Shown here in pieces: positions 35,362 to 44,610 of a stretch of 64,000 nt of DNA. The notes beneath the pieces are model-generated. The model worked only from the letters and a program-made list of their open reading frames with translations. It ran no database searches and was not told where the DNA came from. Both the position numbers and the translations under genes were made by a program. Source of the stretch: an uncultured Mordavella sp. (lineage in GTDB: Bacteria; Bacillota; Clostridia; Lachnospirales; Lachnospiraceae); NCBI GenBank assembly GCA_902406105.1, contig CABPCP010000002.1, forward strand, positions 1 to 64,000. Direction: 5' to 3'. How positions within the stretch are numbered: position 1 is the first letter of the stretch; every line of letters begins with the position of its first letter.

Positions 35362-36510
35362 TTATTTTCCAAAAATTTCTGCCGCCTGCTTCATATTCTC
35401 GATGATGGAGACTCCAAATGGACAGCGGGTCTCACAGGCTCCGCACTGGATACATTCTCCGGCATGGTGAGGCAGCACTTCATAGTGTTCCCGCACCGTC
35501 TCCGGCACATTCCCCTGGGCTTTCGCCAGATTCAGGAACTTCGTCACAGAAGCCACGTCAATCTTCTTGGGGCAAGGCGCGCAGTGACTGCAGTACATAC
35601 AATGACCTTCCCAACTGATATTTGGAAAAGAGGCAAAAGCGGGAGCATAATCCTTCTCTTCCTCTGAGGCTTCCTCATAGGCCAGACTTCTCTGAAATTC
35701 TTCCACACTGTGAGCGCCCGCAAGAACCGTAGCCACCGCTGGGCGGGTCAGCGCGTAATGCAGGCACTGGCTGACTGTCAGGGCCTTACCGGCAGGGGAC
35801 ATAGACGCATCCAGAAGATCTCCTCCTCCGAAGGCTTTCATGACCGTTACGCCTACGCCAAGCCGCTGACAGGTCTCATAGAGTTCCTGCCTCTGGGGAT
35901 CCATGTTTACCAGGTGCTTTTCATAATTTTCATCCGCCCACAGTTCATTCACATCCTCGCTGGCCGGCTGAAGGTCATAGCAGGGATTTACGCTGAACAT
36001 CAGCACTTCAACGTCTCCGCTTCTCACCGCCTCCAGCGCCACTTCCGGGTTGTGGCTGGAAAGCCCGATGTGATGGATCACACCTTTTTCTTTCAACTCT
36101 TTCACATAAGCAAGGACGGGGCCTTCCGACACCGTTTTCCAATCTTTCATGGAATCCACATAATGGATCATTCCCACATCGATATAGTCCGTCTGAAGCA
36201 GGGAGAGCATTTCTTCCATTCCCTCTTTCACTTCATCGATCTGACGGCTCCTTTTATACTGGCCGTCTTTCCAAACGGAACAGACATGAGACTGGATGAT
36301 GAACTTCTGCCTTCTTCCCTTCATGGCCTCCCCAATGGCCGTCCGGACCTGAGGGTTCGATGTATAAAGGTCAAAATAATTCACTCCCCGCCGTTCTGCC
36401 TCGTCTAAGAGCCGTTTTGCTCCCTGGCAGTTGTCTTCCGCGAATCCCTCGCAGCCAAGTCCGATCTCACTGACTTTTAAACCTGTGTTCCCCAACTCAC
36501 GATATCTCAA
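35362..36510 (-). CDS. Aldo/keto reductase with C-terminal 2[4Fe-4S] ferredoxin domain
   Basis: 382 residues. The TIM-barrel reductase part (about 1-290) starts with LRYRELGNTGLKVSEIGLG; the Asp/Tyr pair is in NYFDLYTSNPQV. The C-terminus carries two cluster motifs, CMYCSHCAPCPKKIDV and CIQCGACETRCPFGVS, so the enzyme could exchange electrons with ferredoxin. The start is a TTG at 36510 with GGGAGG 8 nt upstream, giving the standard N-terminus. A 26-bp palindrome lies in its 5' region. Substrate unknown. Confidence 0.88.
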   Translation of the reverse strand: MRYRELGNTGLKVSEIGLGCEGFAEDNCQGAKRLLDEAERRGVNYFDLYTSNPQVRTAIGEAMKGRRQKFIIQSHVCSVWKDGQYKRSRQIDEVKEGMEEMLSLLQTDYIDVGMIHYVDSMKDWKTVSEGPVLAYVKELKEKGVIHHIGLSSHNPEVALEAVRSGDVEVLMFSVNPCYDLQPASEDVNELWADENYEKHLVNMDPQRQELYETCQRLGVGVTVMKAFGGGDLLDASMSPAGKALTVSQCLHYALTRPAVATVLAGAHSVEEFQRSLAYEEASEEEKDYAPAFASFPNISWEGHCMYCSHCAPCPKKIDVASVTKFLNLAKAQGNVPETVREHYEVLPHHAGECIQCGACETRCPFGVSIIENMKQAAEIFGK

Positions 36511-36552
36511 TATAGTTCCCTCCCTGTTATTTAAGTCTTCCAGATAAAATAT

Positions 36553-36578
36553 CAGGGTCAAAAAAATTTTTGACCCTG
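36553..36578 (-). promoter_or_regulatory. Palindrome in the 5' region of the ferredoxin-type reductase
   Basis: CAGGGTCAAAAA and TTTTTGACCCTG face each other with a 2-nt centre (12-bp perfect arms), between a possible promoter (TTGACG-N18-TAAACT on the minus strand) and the SD site. Could be an operator or an mRNA hairpin. Confidence 0.5.
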
Positions 36579-36627
36579 CTGTCTAGTTATAGTTTATCAG
36601 ACAAATATTCTTTTCGTCAATGCCGCT

Positions 36628-37182
36628 CTACTTAAGGGCAGCGCCGTCTTTAAAGGCATTTCCCACTTTCTCGCCCAATCTGTAATATCCGAAATGCACG
36701 GTGTCGTAAGTGATGGGCGAGAATTTCTCAAGGCTCAGTTCTCCATCTTCTCCCAGCACACTCTCGTCAATGCTGACATTCTTGATCTTTCCAAGGAATT
36801 TTGTTCCTCCGATCACGTCGATCAGCTCACACTCCAGCGTCAGCGGAAGCTCATTGATGACCGGCGCATGGACAAAATTGCTTTCTGTAGCAGTAAATCC
36901 CGCCTTCTCCATCTTGTGCTCTTCCTGGTTCGCAGAAACAATTCCCACATAATCGCAAGCCGTCATGTGCTCCACATCCGCCACACTGACGGTAAAAGCC
37001 TTGTTCACCATAAGATTTTCAGTTGTTTTATGGCTGGACAGATCGATCATGATCTCGTCTGCCCCTACGATTCCTCCCCACGCCGCGTTCATGGCGTTAG
37101 CTTTTCCATTCTCGTCATAAGTTCCAATGATCATGACCGGCTGAGGGAATAAAAACGGTTTTGCTCCAAAGTCTTTTCTCAT
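36628..37182 (-). CDS. Flavin reductase family protein
   Basis: 184 residues of the FMN-binding split-barrel/flavoredoxin family. MIIGTYDENGKANAMNAAWGG and HKTTENLMVNKAFTVSVAD are typical FMN-binding segments, and CDYVGIVSANQEEHKMEKAG follows. It reduces or carries flavin in the cytosol, perhaps as an electron-transfer flavoprotein. Start at 37182, with AGGAGG 12 nt upstream, gives the family N-terminus MRKDFGAKPFLFPQPV. Monocistronic, from a promoter of the TTGTAC-N18 type. Confidence 0.9.
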   Translation of the reverse strand: MRKDFGAKPFLFPQPVMIIGTYDENGKANAMNAAWGGIVGADEIMIDLSSHKTTENLMVNKAFTVSVADVEHMTACDYVGIVSANQEEHKMEKAGFTATESNFVHAPVINELPLTLECELIDVIGGTKFLGKIKNVSIDESVLGEDGELSLEKFSPITYDTVHFGYYRLGEKVGNAFKDGAALK

Positions 37183-37222
37183 AATCAATAATAACCTCCT
37201 TTGATCATTTTCTGTACATACC

Positions 37223-37252
37223 ATTGTAAAAGCTCCTTTTTCAAAAGTACAA
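37223..37252 (-). promoter_or_regulatory. TTGTAC-N18-TACAAT promoter of the flavin reductase
   Basis: Minus strand TTGTAC (37247-37252), 18 bp, TACAAT (37223-37228). Upstream TTGGCA abuts it and is shared with the promoter at 40136 (TTGGCATTGTAC in both). Confidence 0.7.
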
Positions 37253-37335
37253 TGCCAATTTCGCAAGCTTCTATAACTGGGACGCATAATGAAAGGCCAA
37301 AAAACCCTTAACTTCCTCTTTCCTCCAACAATAGG

Positions 37336-37430
37336 TTGACCACTACCGGCCCAATGATGTTATAATATGATACCAGGGTCTCAAAGTCCTGCATTTCATG
37401 CCCGCATGAATATGCAGGACCTTGAGACCC
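37336..37430 (+). promoter_or_regulatory. Promoter and 55-nt leader hairpin before the ABC exporter
   Basis: TTGACC (37336-37341), a long 19-bp spacer and TATAAT (37361-37366). The RNA would begin just before a near-perfect hairpin (37376-37430): GGGTCTCAA/TTGAGACCC, then GTCCTGCAT/ATGCAGGAC and an inner TCATGC/GCATGA. No U-tract follows, so this is a leader structure or operator rather than a terminator. The rest of the 326-nt gap between genes holds the flavin reductase promoter. Confidence 0.55.
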
Positions 37431-37508
37431 GCAAAAACAGGAAAAAGGCGCCTGGCAGGGCGGCTTTTGACTGGTTTATAGAAAAAGAAGTTTTTGAAGA
37501 GGAATGTT

Positions 37509-39227
37509 ATGTCTACACTAAGAAAATTTATCCAATATTACCAACCCTACAAAGGTGTTTTTTTCTTGGATCTTTTCTGCGCCACTTTTATCAGCGTAGT
37601 AGATCTTTTATACCCGCAATTCTTACGCAGCGCCATCAACGGTCTTTTTACCAGAAGCGCCGGGGAAATCATCTCCGCTCTTCTCCCCATCGGCATCGGG
37701 CTTTTTGTCATGTATGTCCTTCAGAGCCTGTGCAAGTATTATATCAGCTATCAGGGACATATGATGGGCGCCCACATGGAGCGGGATATGCGTGCAAAGC
37801 TTTTTGACCACTATGAAAAGCTTTCTTTCTCTTACTATGACCAGAACAATTCCGGTCAGATGATGAGCAAGCTGGTCTCTGACCTGTTTGACATTGCGGA
37901 GTTCGCCCACCATGGGCCTGAGAACCTGTTTATCTCCTTGATCAAGATCGTGGGATCCTTTATCTTCCTGTTTCTGATCAACTGGCAGCTTGCCATTCCT
38001 TTGCTGATCCTAGTCTTCTGTATGCTGGTCTTCTCCATCAGCCAGAACAAACGGATGCAGGCCACCTTCCTGGATAACCGCCGGAAGATTGGGGACGTCA
38101 ACGCCAGCCTTCAGGATACCCTGGCCAGCATCCGCGTGGTACAGTCTTTTGCCAACGAAGATGTTGAAAGGGAGAAATTCGCCAAAAGCAACCAGGGATT
38201 CTTAAAGTCCAAGGACGATAACTACCGGTGTATGGGAACCTTTACCGGAGGCAATCTCTTCTTCCAGGGTATGATGTACCTGGTGACTTTGGTATACGGA
38301 GGATATCTGATCGCCCAGGGACGGATGGACGTGGTAGATCTGTCCATGTACGCCCTCTATATCGGCATCTTCATCAGCCCTATCCAGATCCTGGTAGAAT
38401 TGATGGAAATGATGCAGAAAGGACTCTCCGGATTCCGCCGTTATCTGGACGTGATGGAAACTGAGACACAGATCCAAAACGCGCCGAATGCAAAGCCCCT
38501 CACCGACGTGAAAGGAACCGTTTCCTATGAAAATGTCTCCTTCCATTATTCAGACGACGATACGCTTGTACTCTCAAATGTTTCGTTTGAGATCCCAGCA
38601 GGCCGTTCGGTAGCTCTGGTAGGACCTTCCGGGTCCGGCAAGACTACCATCTGCAATCTGCTTCCCAGATTCTATGACGTGACCGGAGGCCGGGTGGCCA
38701 TCGATGGAAAAGACGTGCGGGATCTGACGCTGGAATCTCTCCGCGGCCAGATCGGCATCGTTCAGCAGGACGTCTATCTCTTCTGCGGCACCATCCGGGA
38801 AAATATCGCCTACGGAAAGCCCGGCGCTTCCCAAGAAGAAATCATGGACGCCGCTAAAAAGGCCAACATCCACGACTTTATCGAAAGTCTGCCTGAAGGG
38901 TATGACACCTATGTAGGCGAGCGGGGAACCCGTTTGTCCGGCGGACAGAAACAGCGCATTTCCATTGCCCGTGTGTTCCTGAAGAATCCGCCGATCCTGA
39001 TCTTAGACGAGGCCACCAGCGCCCTGGACAACGAAAGTGAACGCTGGATCCAGAAGAGCCTGGATGTACTGGCCCATGACCGGACCACCATTACCATTGC
39101 CCACCGGCTGTCTACCATACAGAATGCCGATGAGATCCTGGTAGTGGCGGATAATGGCATCGCGGAACGGGGGACCCACGAAGAACTGCTGCGTTTAGGC
39201 GGTATCTACGCAGGATATTACCAATAA
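37509..39227 (+). CDS. ABC exporter, MsbA/LmrA-type half transporter
   Basis: 572 residues: six-helix membrane domain (about 15-310) then ATPase with LVGPSGSGKTTICNLL, signature LSGGQKQRISIARVFL and Walker [13 protein letters not shown]. All catalytic residues are canonical, so it can work as a homodimer, unlike the paired exporters elsewhere in the window. Start at ATG 37509 with AAGAGGA upstream; a TTG at 37494 lacks an SD. It would export drugs or lipids. Only exporter here on the plus strand. Confidence 0.9.
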   Translation: MSTLRKFIQYYQPYKGVFFLDLFCATFISVVDLLYPQFLRSAINGLFTRSAGEIISALLPIGIGLFVMYVLQSLCKYYISYQGHMMGAHMERDMRAKLFDHYEKLSFSYYDQNNSGQMMSKLVSDLFDIAEFAHHGPENLFISLIKIVGSFIFLFLINWQLAIPLLILVFCMLVFSISQNKRMQATFLDNRRKIGDVNASLQDTLASIRVVQSFANEDVEREKFAKSNQGFLKSKDDNYRCMGTFTGGNLFFQGMMYLVTLVYGGYLIAQGRMDVVDLSMYALYIGIFISPIQILVELMEMMQKGLSGFRRYLDVMETETQIQNAPNAKPLTDVKGTVSYENVSFHYSDDDTLVLSNVSFEIPAGRSVALVGPSGSGKTTICNLLPRFYDVTGGRVAIDGKDVRDLTLESLRGQIGIVQQDVYLFCGTIRENIAYGKPGASQEEIMDAAKKANIHDFIESLPEGYDTYVGERGTRLSGGQKQRISIARVFLKNPPILILDEATSALDNESERWIQKSLDVLAHDRTTITIAHRLSTIQNADEILVVADNGIAERGTHEELLRLGGIYAGYYQ

Positions 39228-39258
39228 AGCCAGGATACCTTCTTCCTAAGGTGTACTT

Positions 39259-40110
39259 TTAATCGTGGATTTTGTAATTCGCAAGAAGCATTTCCGCAAT
39301 TCCCGGCGCTTCCGGGTCATGACTTCCCTTGCCTGTATCCAGGGCGCGCAGCGTTTCCATTTCGTCCTCTGTTAGTTCAAAGTTGAAAATATCGATATTT
39401 CCCGCGATCCGCTCTGGATTTGTAGATTTAGGAAGGATGATGAGACCGTCCTGCACCTCGAAACGCAGAATGACCTGCCCCGCGTTCTTTCCATATTTGG
39501 AGGCAATCTCTGTAATCGCCGGATTTGAGAGAAGAGCCTCATTTCCATGGCCCAGAGGCTGATATGCCTCAATCTTGACGTCATCTTTCTCCAGAAGTTC
39601 TCTTAACTCCCGCTGCTGGAAAAAGGGATTGCATTCCACCTGATTGACCGCGGGAATGGTGGCAAATTGAGGGACAAACTCCTTCCAGATCTTCGGCGTC
39701 ATATTACTTACCCCAATGGATTTCAGTTTTCCTTCCTCTTTTGCTTCCTCAAGCGCTTTCCACGCGCCTGCCACATCGCCGTATGGCTGATGGAGCAGGC
39801 ATAGGTCGATATAATCCACTCCCAGTTTTTCAAGAGATACGGCGATTCCTTTTTTCGCCGCCTCATATCCATAATCCTGAAGCCACAGCTTGCTGGTGAT
39901 AAATATTTCTTCCCGCGGGATCCCACTGTCTTTTACCGCTTTTCCAACCTCTGATTCATTAAAATACGCCGCAGCCGTATCTATATGCCGATATCCCGCT
40001 TTCAGCGCCTGCAGCACCGCCTGGTAAGTCGTGCCGTCGTTGGGGATCATAAATACTCCAAAGCCTACCGCCGGAATACTATTGCCATCATTCAAAGTTA
40101 TTATTCTCAT
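39259..40110 (-). CDS. Aldo/keto reductase (AKR5-like), second copy
   Basis: 283 residues, about as long as and clearly related to the reductase at 34453. Catalytic residues: DTAAAYFNESEVG (Asp, Tyr), ITSKLWLQD (Lys) and CLLHQPYG (His). The C-terminal NADPH-binding part is LIILPKSTNPERIAGN. ATG at 40110 has GGAG 8 nt upstream. It is expressed from a TTGTAC-N18 promoter almost identical to that of the flavin reductase, which suggests a common control and a role in detoxifying reactive carbonyls. Confidence 0.92.
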   Translation of the reverse strand: MRIITLNDGNSIPAVGFGVFMIPNDGTTYQAVLQALKAGYRHIDTAAAYFNESEVGKAVKDSGIPREEIFITSKLWLQDYGYEAAKKGIAVSLEKLGVDYIDLCLLHQPYGDVAGAWKALEEAKEEGKLKSIGVSNMTPKIWKEFVPQFATIPAVNQVECNPFFQQRELRELLEKDDVKIEAYQPLGHGNEALLSNPAITEIASKYGKNAGQVILRFEVQDGLIILPKSTNPERIAGNIDIFNFELTEDEMETLRALDTGKGSHDPEAPGIAEMLLANYKIHD

Positions 40111-40135
40111 ATTGATCACTCCTTTCTTTATCTTT

Positions 40136-40165
40136 ATTTTAAAGCGCTCTTTTTAAAATGTACAA
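40136..40165 (-). promoter_or_regulatory. TTGTAC-N18-TAAAAT promoter of the second aldo/keto reductase
   Basis: Minus strand TTGTAC (40160-40165), 18 bp, TAAAAT (40136-40141). The spacer region contains the inverted pair ATTTTAAA/TTTAAAAT separated by 8 bp, a possible operator. Confidence 0.7.
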
Positions 40166-40242
40166 TGCCAAATCCGCATTTTAGTATAACCAAAACGTAT
40201 ACTATTATCTGAAACAAAACCGCTATGCTCGATCTGACACAC

Positions 40243-40268
40243 AAAAAGCGAGGCAAAAGCCCCGCTTC
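40243..40268 (-). terminator. Terminator after the ABC pair
   Basis: Minus strand AAGCGGGGC, TTTT, GCCTCGCTT, then TTTGTG, about 40 nt past the stop at 40309. Confidence 0.7.
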
Positions 40269-40308
40269 CTGTTATATCCTGCGGAAAGACAGATCCAAGC
40301 ACTGATCA

Positions 40309-42216
40309 TCATGCTCCCTGCTCCGCAAAGTTTCCGGTATACAACTGGTAATACTTGCCCTTCTCCTGGATCAGCTCGTCATGAGTTCCCCGCTCGATAA
40401 TGCGGCCTTGTTCCATGACCATGATACAGTCTGAATTCTTGACGGTAGACAGCCGGTGAGCAATGACAAACGTAGTACGTCCCCTCATCAGCGCATCCAT
40501 GCCGGCCTGTACCAGCTTCTCTGTACGGGTGTCAATAGATGACGTAGCCTCATCCAGGATCAGCGCCGGAGGATCGGCAACCGCGGCTCTTGCGATCGCA
40601 AGAAGCTGTCTCTGACCCTGGCTTAAGTTTTCCCCATCTCCGGTAAGCATGGTATCATAACCATCTGGCAGACGACGGATAAACCCGTCCGCGTTGGCAA
40701 GCTTAGCCGCGCTGACGCACTCTTCATCTGTAGCATCCAGCTTTCCGTAGCGGATATTTTCCATAACCGTCCCTGTAAACAGATGGGTATCCTGAAGCAC
40801 CATTCCAAGAGATCTTCTCAGATCCGGTTTCTTGATCTTATTGATATTGATACCATCGTAACGGATCTTACCGTCCGCGATATCGTAAAAACGGTTGATC
40901 AAATTGGTGATGGTAGTCTTTCCTGCTCCGGTAGCGCCGACAAAAGCAATCTTCTGTCCCGGCTTCGCCCACAGGCTGATGTTATGGAGCACGATCTTGT
41001 CATCGGTATAGCCAAAGTCCACATCATCAAAGACGACCCCGCCTTCCAGCTTGGTATAAGTAACGGTTCCATCCGCCTTGTGGGGATGTTTCCAGGCCCA
41101 CAGATTGGTACGGGTATCCGCTTCTGTCAGATTTCCGTTCTCATCTTCCTTAGCGTTGACCAGCTCCACATATCCCTCATCTACTTCCGGCGTCTGATCC
41201 ATCAAGTCAAAAACACGCTGCGCTCCGGCCGCCGCATTGACAACGAAGTTGATCTGCTGGCTGACCTGGGTGATGGGGTTAGTAAAGCTTTTATTCAATC
41301 CCACAAAGGTAACGACAGTACCGATGGTAACACCTGCCAGACCGTTGATCCCAAGGATCGCTCCAACGATGGCGACCAAAGCATAGCTGATCCACCCGAT
41401 ATTGGCATTGATGGGCATCAGCAGGTTTGCGTACCGGTTAGCCTTATTCGCGCTGTCTCTCAGCTTTTCATTGACCTTATGGAAATCTTCCATAGCCGCC
41501 TGCTCATGGCAGAATACTTTAACTACCTTCTGGCCGTCCATCATCTCTTCAATAAAACCATCCACAGCTCCCAGATCGATCTGCTGCCGGATATAGTATT
41601 TCCCGGATAATTTAGAAAAATTAGCGGTAACAGCCAACATAACGCAGGCCGTCAGGATTGAGATCACCGTCAGCGCCGGGTTCAGCACGATCATGGTGAT
41701 CAGCGTGGCAGTCATCGTGATCAGAGAATTGATGATCTGAGGGATGCTTTGGCTCAAAAGCTGCCGAAGCGTATCCACATCATTGGTATAAACTGACATG
41801 ATATCGCCATGGGCATGGGTATCAAAATATTTGATGGGAAGCGACTCCATCCCGCGGAACAGATCGTCCCTCAGATGCAGCATAGTCCCCTGGCTTACAT
41901 TGACCATGATCCGGTTATAAGTAAACGCGGTGACAACACCGATTCCCATAATACAGGCCAGGCGGATCAGATCAGATGCCAGGCCGCTAAAATCTCTGGA
42001 GCCATTTTTCATCATTGGCGTGATATAATCATCTACCAAGGTCTGCGGAAATGTGGCGCCCACTACGGTAGCGATCGCCGTGATCAGGATGCACACGATC
42101 ACAAGCGCAAATAAGTATTTATAATAATGAAGCATATATCCGATGACCCGGCTGATCAATTTTGTAGCGGTCGCTACTCTGGGTCTTGATTTCTTTCTGT
42201 CTCTCGTCTCGCTCAT
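40309..42216 (-). CDS. Heterodimeric ABC exporter subunit, catalytic-Glu half
   Basis: 635 residues with a longer N-terminus than its partner. Membrane domain about 25-345, then a roughly 45-residue spacer (YVELVNAKEDENGNLTEAD) before the ATPase. Walker A FVGATGAGKTTITNLI, signature [16 protein letters not shown] (Gln for Gly) and Walker [12 protein letters not shown]. It complements the degenerate 579-residue partner encoded 26 nt upstream. Third gene of the marR-abc-abc operon. Confidence 0.9.
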   Translation of the reverse strand: MSETRDRKKSRPRVATATKLISRVIGYMLHYYKYLFALVIVCILITAIATVVGATFPQTLVDDYITPMMKNGSRDFSGLASDLIRLACIMGIGVVTAFTYNRIMVNVSQGTMLHLRDDLFRGMESLPIKYFDTHAHGDIMSVYTNDVDTLRQLLSQSIPQIINSLITMTATLITMIVLNPALTVISILTACVMLAVTANFSKLSGKYYIRQQIDLGAVDGFIEEMMDGQKVVKVFCHEQAAMEDFHKVNEKLRDSANKANRYANLLMPINANIGWISYALVAIVGAILGINGLAGVTIGTVVTFVGLNKSFTNPITQVSQQINFVVNAAAGAQRVFDLMDQTPEVDEGYVELVNAKEDENGNLTEADTRTNLWAWKHPHKADGTVTYTKLEGGVVFDDVDFGYTDDKIVLHNISLWAKPGQKIAFVGATGAGKTTITNLINRFYDIADGKIRYDGININKIKKPDLRRSLGMVLQDTHLFTGTVMENIRYGKLDATDEECVSAAKLANADGFIRRLPDGYDTMLTGDGENLSQGQRQLLAIARAAVADPPALILDEATSSIDTRTEKLVQAGMDALMRGRTTFVIAHRLSTVKNSDCIMVMEQGRIIERGTHDELIQEKGKYYQLYTGNFAEQGA

Positions 42217-42242
42217 AGATCAGTTTTCCTCCTTTCTTTCCT

Positions 42243-43982
42243 TTAAGCAGGCTGGTCAAAATCGCCGCCGCCTTCGATCTGCGAATTGTAGATCTCTTGG
42301 TAAATGGCGTTATGTTCCAACAGATTGTCATGGGTATCAAAGGCATTGATCTTCCCTTCGTCCAATACCAGAATCCGATCCGCGGACTGAACGCTTGATA
42401 CACGCTGGGCAATAATAATCTTAGTGGTGCCTGGGATCTCTTTTTCAAAGGCCGCGCGGATGTTTGCGTCCGTCGCTGTATCTACAGCGCTGGTAGAATC
42501 ATCCAGAATCAATACTTTTGGCTTCTTCAAAAGCGCGCGGGCAATACACAGCCTCTGCTTCTGACCGCCGGATACATTAGATCCGCCCCGCTCGATCCAA
42601 GTATGGTATCCCTGGGGCATCCGATCGATAAATTCATCAGCGCAGGCCGCCTTGCACGCTTCGACACATTCTTCTTCCGTGGCATCAGGATTTCCCCAGC
42701 GCAGGTTGTCGAGAATGGTACCGGAAAACAATGTGTTTTTCTGAAGCACCACAGAAACTTGGTTCCGCAGGACTTCTGTATCATATTGGCGGACATCTGT
42801 ACCTCCTACGCAGACGGAACCTTCATCCACGTCATACAGTCGGCAGATCAGATTGACCAGGCTGCTCTTTCCAGATCCCGTTCCTCCGATCACACCAATC
42901 GTCTCTCCGCTTTTGATATGAAGGTCGATGTCTGACAGGGCGTTCTTCCCACTGCCATGCTTATATGAGAAATTCACATGATTAAAATCAATCTGTCCGT
43001 CAGCCACACTCATGACCGGATCTTCCGGATCGGTCAGGTCCGGCCTCTCGTCCAGGACTTCCTCAATCCGTCGGATACTTGCCATAGACATGCTGATCAT
43101 AACAATGACCATAGAAAGCATCATCAGGCTCATCAGAAGCGACATAATATAGCTGAATAAGCTGGTCAGATCTCCAGTTGTTAACGTCCCGCCCACGATA
43201 TACTGGGCGCCGAACCAAGAGACCGAGATGATACAGAAGTAAACCGCGATCATCATTGCCGGACTGTTAAATGCCAGCAAAGCTTCCGCCTTTACCGAAA
43301 GGTCATAGAGCATCTTCGAGGCCTTCCCAAACTTCACATTCTCATGTTCTTCCCTGACGAATGCTTTGACTACGCGGATGGCAGTCACATTCTCCTGAAC
43401 GCTGGCGTTCAGATCATCGTACCTGCGGAATACCTGACGGAAAATCTTCAATGTAACTACCATGATCGTTCCGATCACAATGATCAGGAATACGACCGCG
43501 ATCAGGAACATTGCGCTTAACCGAGGGCTGATGATCAAACACATGCCGAAGCTGAATATCAGGTTGAGCGGAGCCCGCACCGCCACACGGATCACCATCA
43601 TAAACGCGTTCTGGACATTGGTGATATCCGTAGTCATACGTGTGACCAGACTGGGCACACTGAATTTATCAATATTAGAGAAAGAAAACGTCTGTATATT
43701 GGCATAAATAGCTTCTCTTAGATTGGCCGACAGACCGGAAGCCGCGCTGGCCGCGTTTTTACCCGCAAGACCGCCAAATGTCAGACTTAAAAACGCCATA
43801 AGCACCATAAGCGCTCCATATCTGTAGACAACGCCAAGGTTATGAGCCTCCAGGCCGTTATCTATGATCATCGCCGTAATAAAAGGCATTAAGATTTCCA
43901 TGATCACTTCAAGAGCGGTGAGTCCTATACATAAAAAGGTGTCCCGCCTATAAGCTCCTAGCTGCTGTAAAACTTTTCTCAC
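42243..43982 (-). CDS. Heterodimeric ABC exporter subunit, degenerate half
   Basis: 579 residues. Membrane domain about 15-310. The ATPase has VIGGTGSGKSSLVNLI, a normal signature VSGGQKQRLCIARALL, and Walker B LILDDSTSAVD in which Asp replaces the catalytic Glu. GTG start at 43982 with AGGAGG 10 nt upstream; it overlaps the end of the marR gene by 35 nt. Unlike the pair at 18955-23005 it has no large insertion after TM1. Confidence 0.9.
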   Translation of the reverse strand: MRKVLQQLGAYRRDTFLCIGLTALEVIMEILMPFITAMIIDNGLEAHNLGVVYRYGALMVLMAFLSLTFGGLAGKNAASAASGLSANLREAIYANIQTFSFSNIDKFSVPSLVTRMTTDITNVQNAFMMVIRVAVRAPLNLIFSFGMCLIISPRLSAMFLIAVVFLIIVIGTIMVVTLKIFRQVFRRYDDLNASVQENVTAIRVVKAFVREEHENVKFGKASKMLYDLSVKAEALLAFNSPAMMIAVYFCIISVSWFGAQYIVGGTLTTGDLTSLFSYIMSLLMSLMMLSMVIVMISMSMASIRRIEEVLDERPDLTDPEDPVMSVADGQIDFNHVNFSYKHGSGKNALSDIDLHIKSGETIGVIGGTGSGKSSLVNLICRLYDVDEGSVCVGGTDVRQYDTEVLRNQVSVVLQKNTLFSGTILDNLRWGNPDATEEECVEACKAACADEFIDRMPQGYHTWIERGGSNVSGGQKQRLCIARALLKKPKVLILDDSTSAVDTATDANIRAAFEKEIPGTTKIIIAQRVSSVQSADRILVLDEGKINAFDTHDNLLEHNAIYQEIYNSQIEGGGDFDQPA

Positions 43983-44460
43983 TGTAAGGTAACCTCCTGT
44001 CTTTGTTTAGATAGCTTTGCTCCGTTCTGGAGAAATATTTCAGAAGCTTTCCCGCAAGCTTCCACAGCTGTACTCTCTCTGCTTGGTCCAGGGCGCCGCA
44101 GATCTCCGACTCCATCCGAGCCGCCCGGCTCAAAAATCTGTTCCCTTCCTCAATCAGTTTCGGGGTTGGAAGCAGTTCCTTTTTGCGAATATCATCCGGA
44201 TCCTCCCGAAAAGAAATATACCCTTCTTTTCTTAATTTTTTGATCAATGTAGAAAGAGTGGATTTAGACACTCCCATTTCATGACACAATTCCGTAAGAT
44301 AGGTTCCCTGAGGGTGGTGTCTTAGGATGTATACCATGAAATATATCTGGGATCCGCTCATATTCTTGTACTTCAGATCAGCTTCCATCTGCGCTGTCAG
44401 ATTCAAGCCGATCTTCTTCAATACGAAGATCAGTTCTTCTGCTCTGAACTCCTCCGTCAT
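43948..44460 (-). CDS. MarR family regulator of the second ABC pair
   Basis: 170 residues: winged helix with LTELCHEMGVSKSTLSTLIKK and wing EGYISFREDPDDIRKK. It has longer flanking helices than the MarR at 23032. It is first gene of an operon with the two exporter subunits, which it presumably represses until an inducing compound binds. AGGAGG lies 12 nt before the ATG. Confidence 0.88.
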   Translation of the reverse strand: MTEEFRAEELIFVLKKIGLNLTAQMEADLKYKNMSGSQIYFMVYILRHHPQGTYLTELCHEMGVSKSTLSTLIKKLRKEGYISFREDPDDIRKKELLPTPKLIEEGNRFLSRAARMESEICGALDQAERVQLWKLAGKLLKYFSRTEQSYLNKDRRLPYSEKSFTAARSL

Positions 44461-44542
44461 TTTCGATACGCACCTCCTATAAATCTTTTCATGGGATTGT
44501 TCGCGTTCAAACAGTTCACAACCTAATCATTTCCCACAGAAA

Positions 44543-44572
44543 ATTTTATCTCTGAATTCTCGAAATGTACAA
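44543..44572 (-). promoter_or_regulatory. TTGTAC-N18-TAAAAT promoter of the MarR/ABC operon
   Basis: Minus strand TTGTAC (44567-44572), 18 bp, TAAAAT (44543-44548). Same architecture as at 34379, 37223 and 40136. The spacer contains CGAGAATTC, not a clear palindrome. Confidence 0.65.
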
Positions 44573-44610
44573 TTGAAATTTGTTATCTTCTATAAAAAAC
44601 TTTTATAGAT

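Noticed and set aside
39228-39258. Terminator between the convergent ABC and aldo/keto reductase genes
   Set aside because: Only a short ACCTT/AAGGT stem with a weak T-run; too weak to report as a feature.
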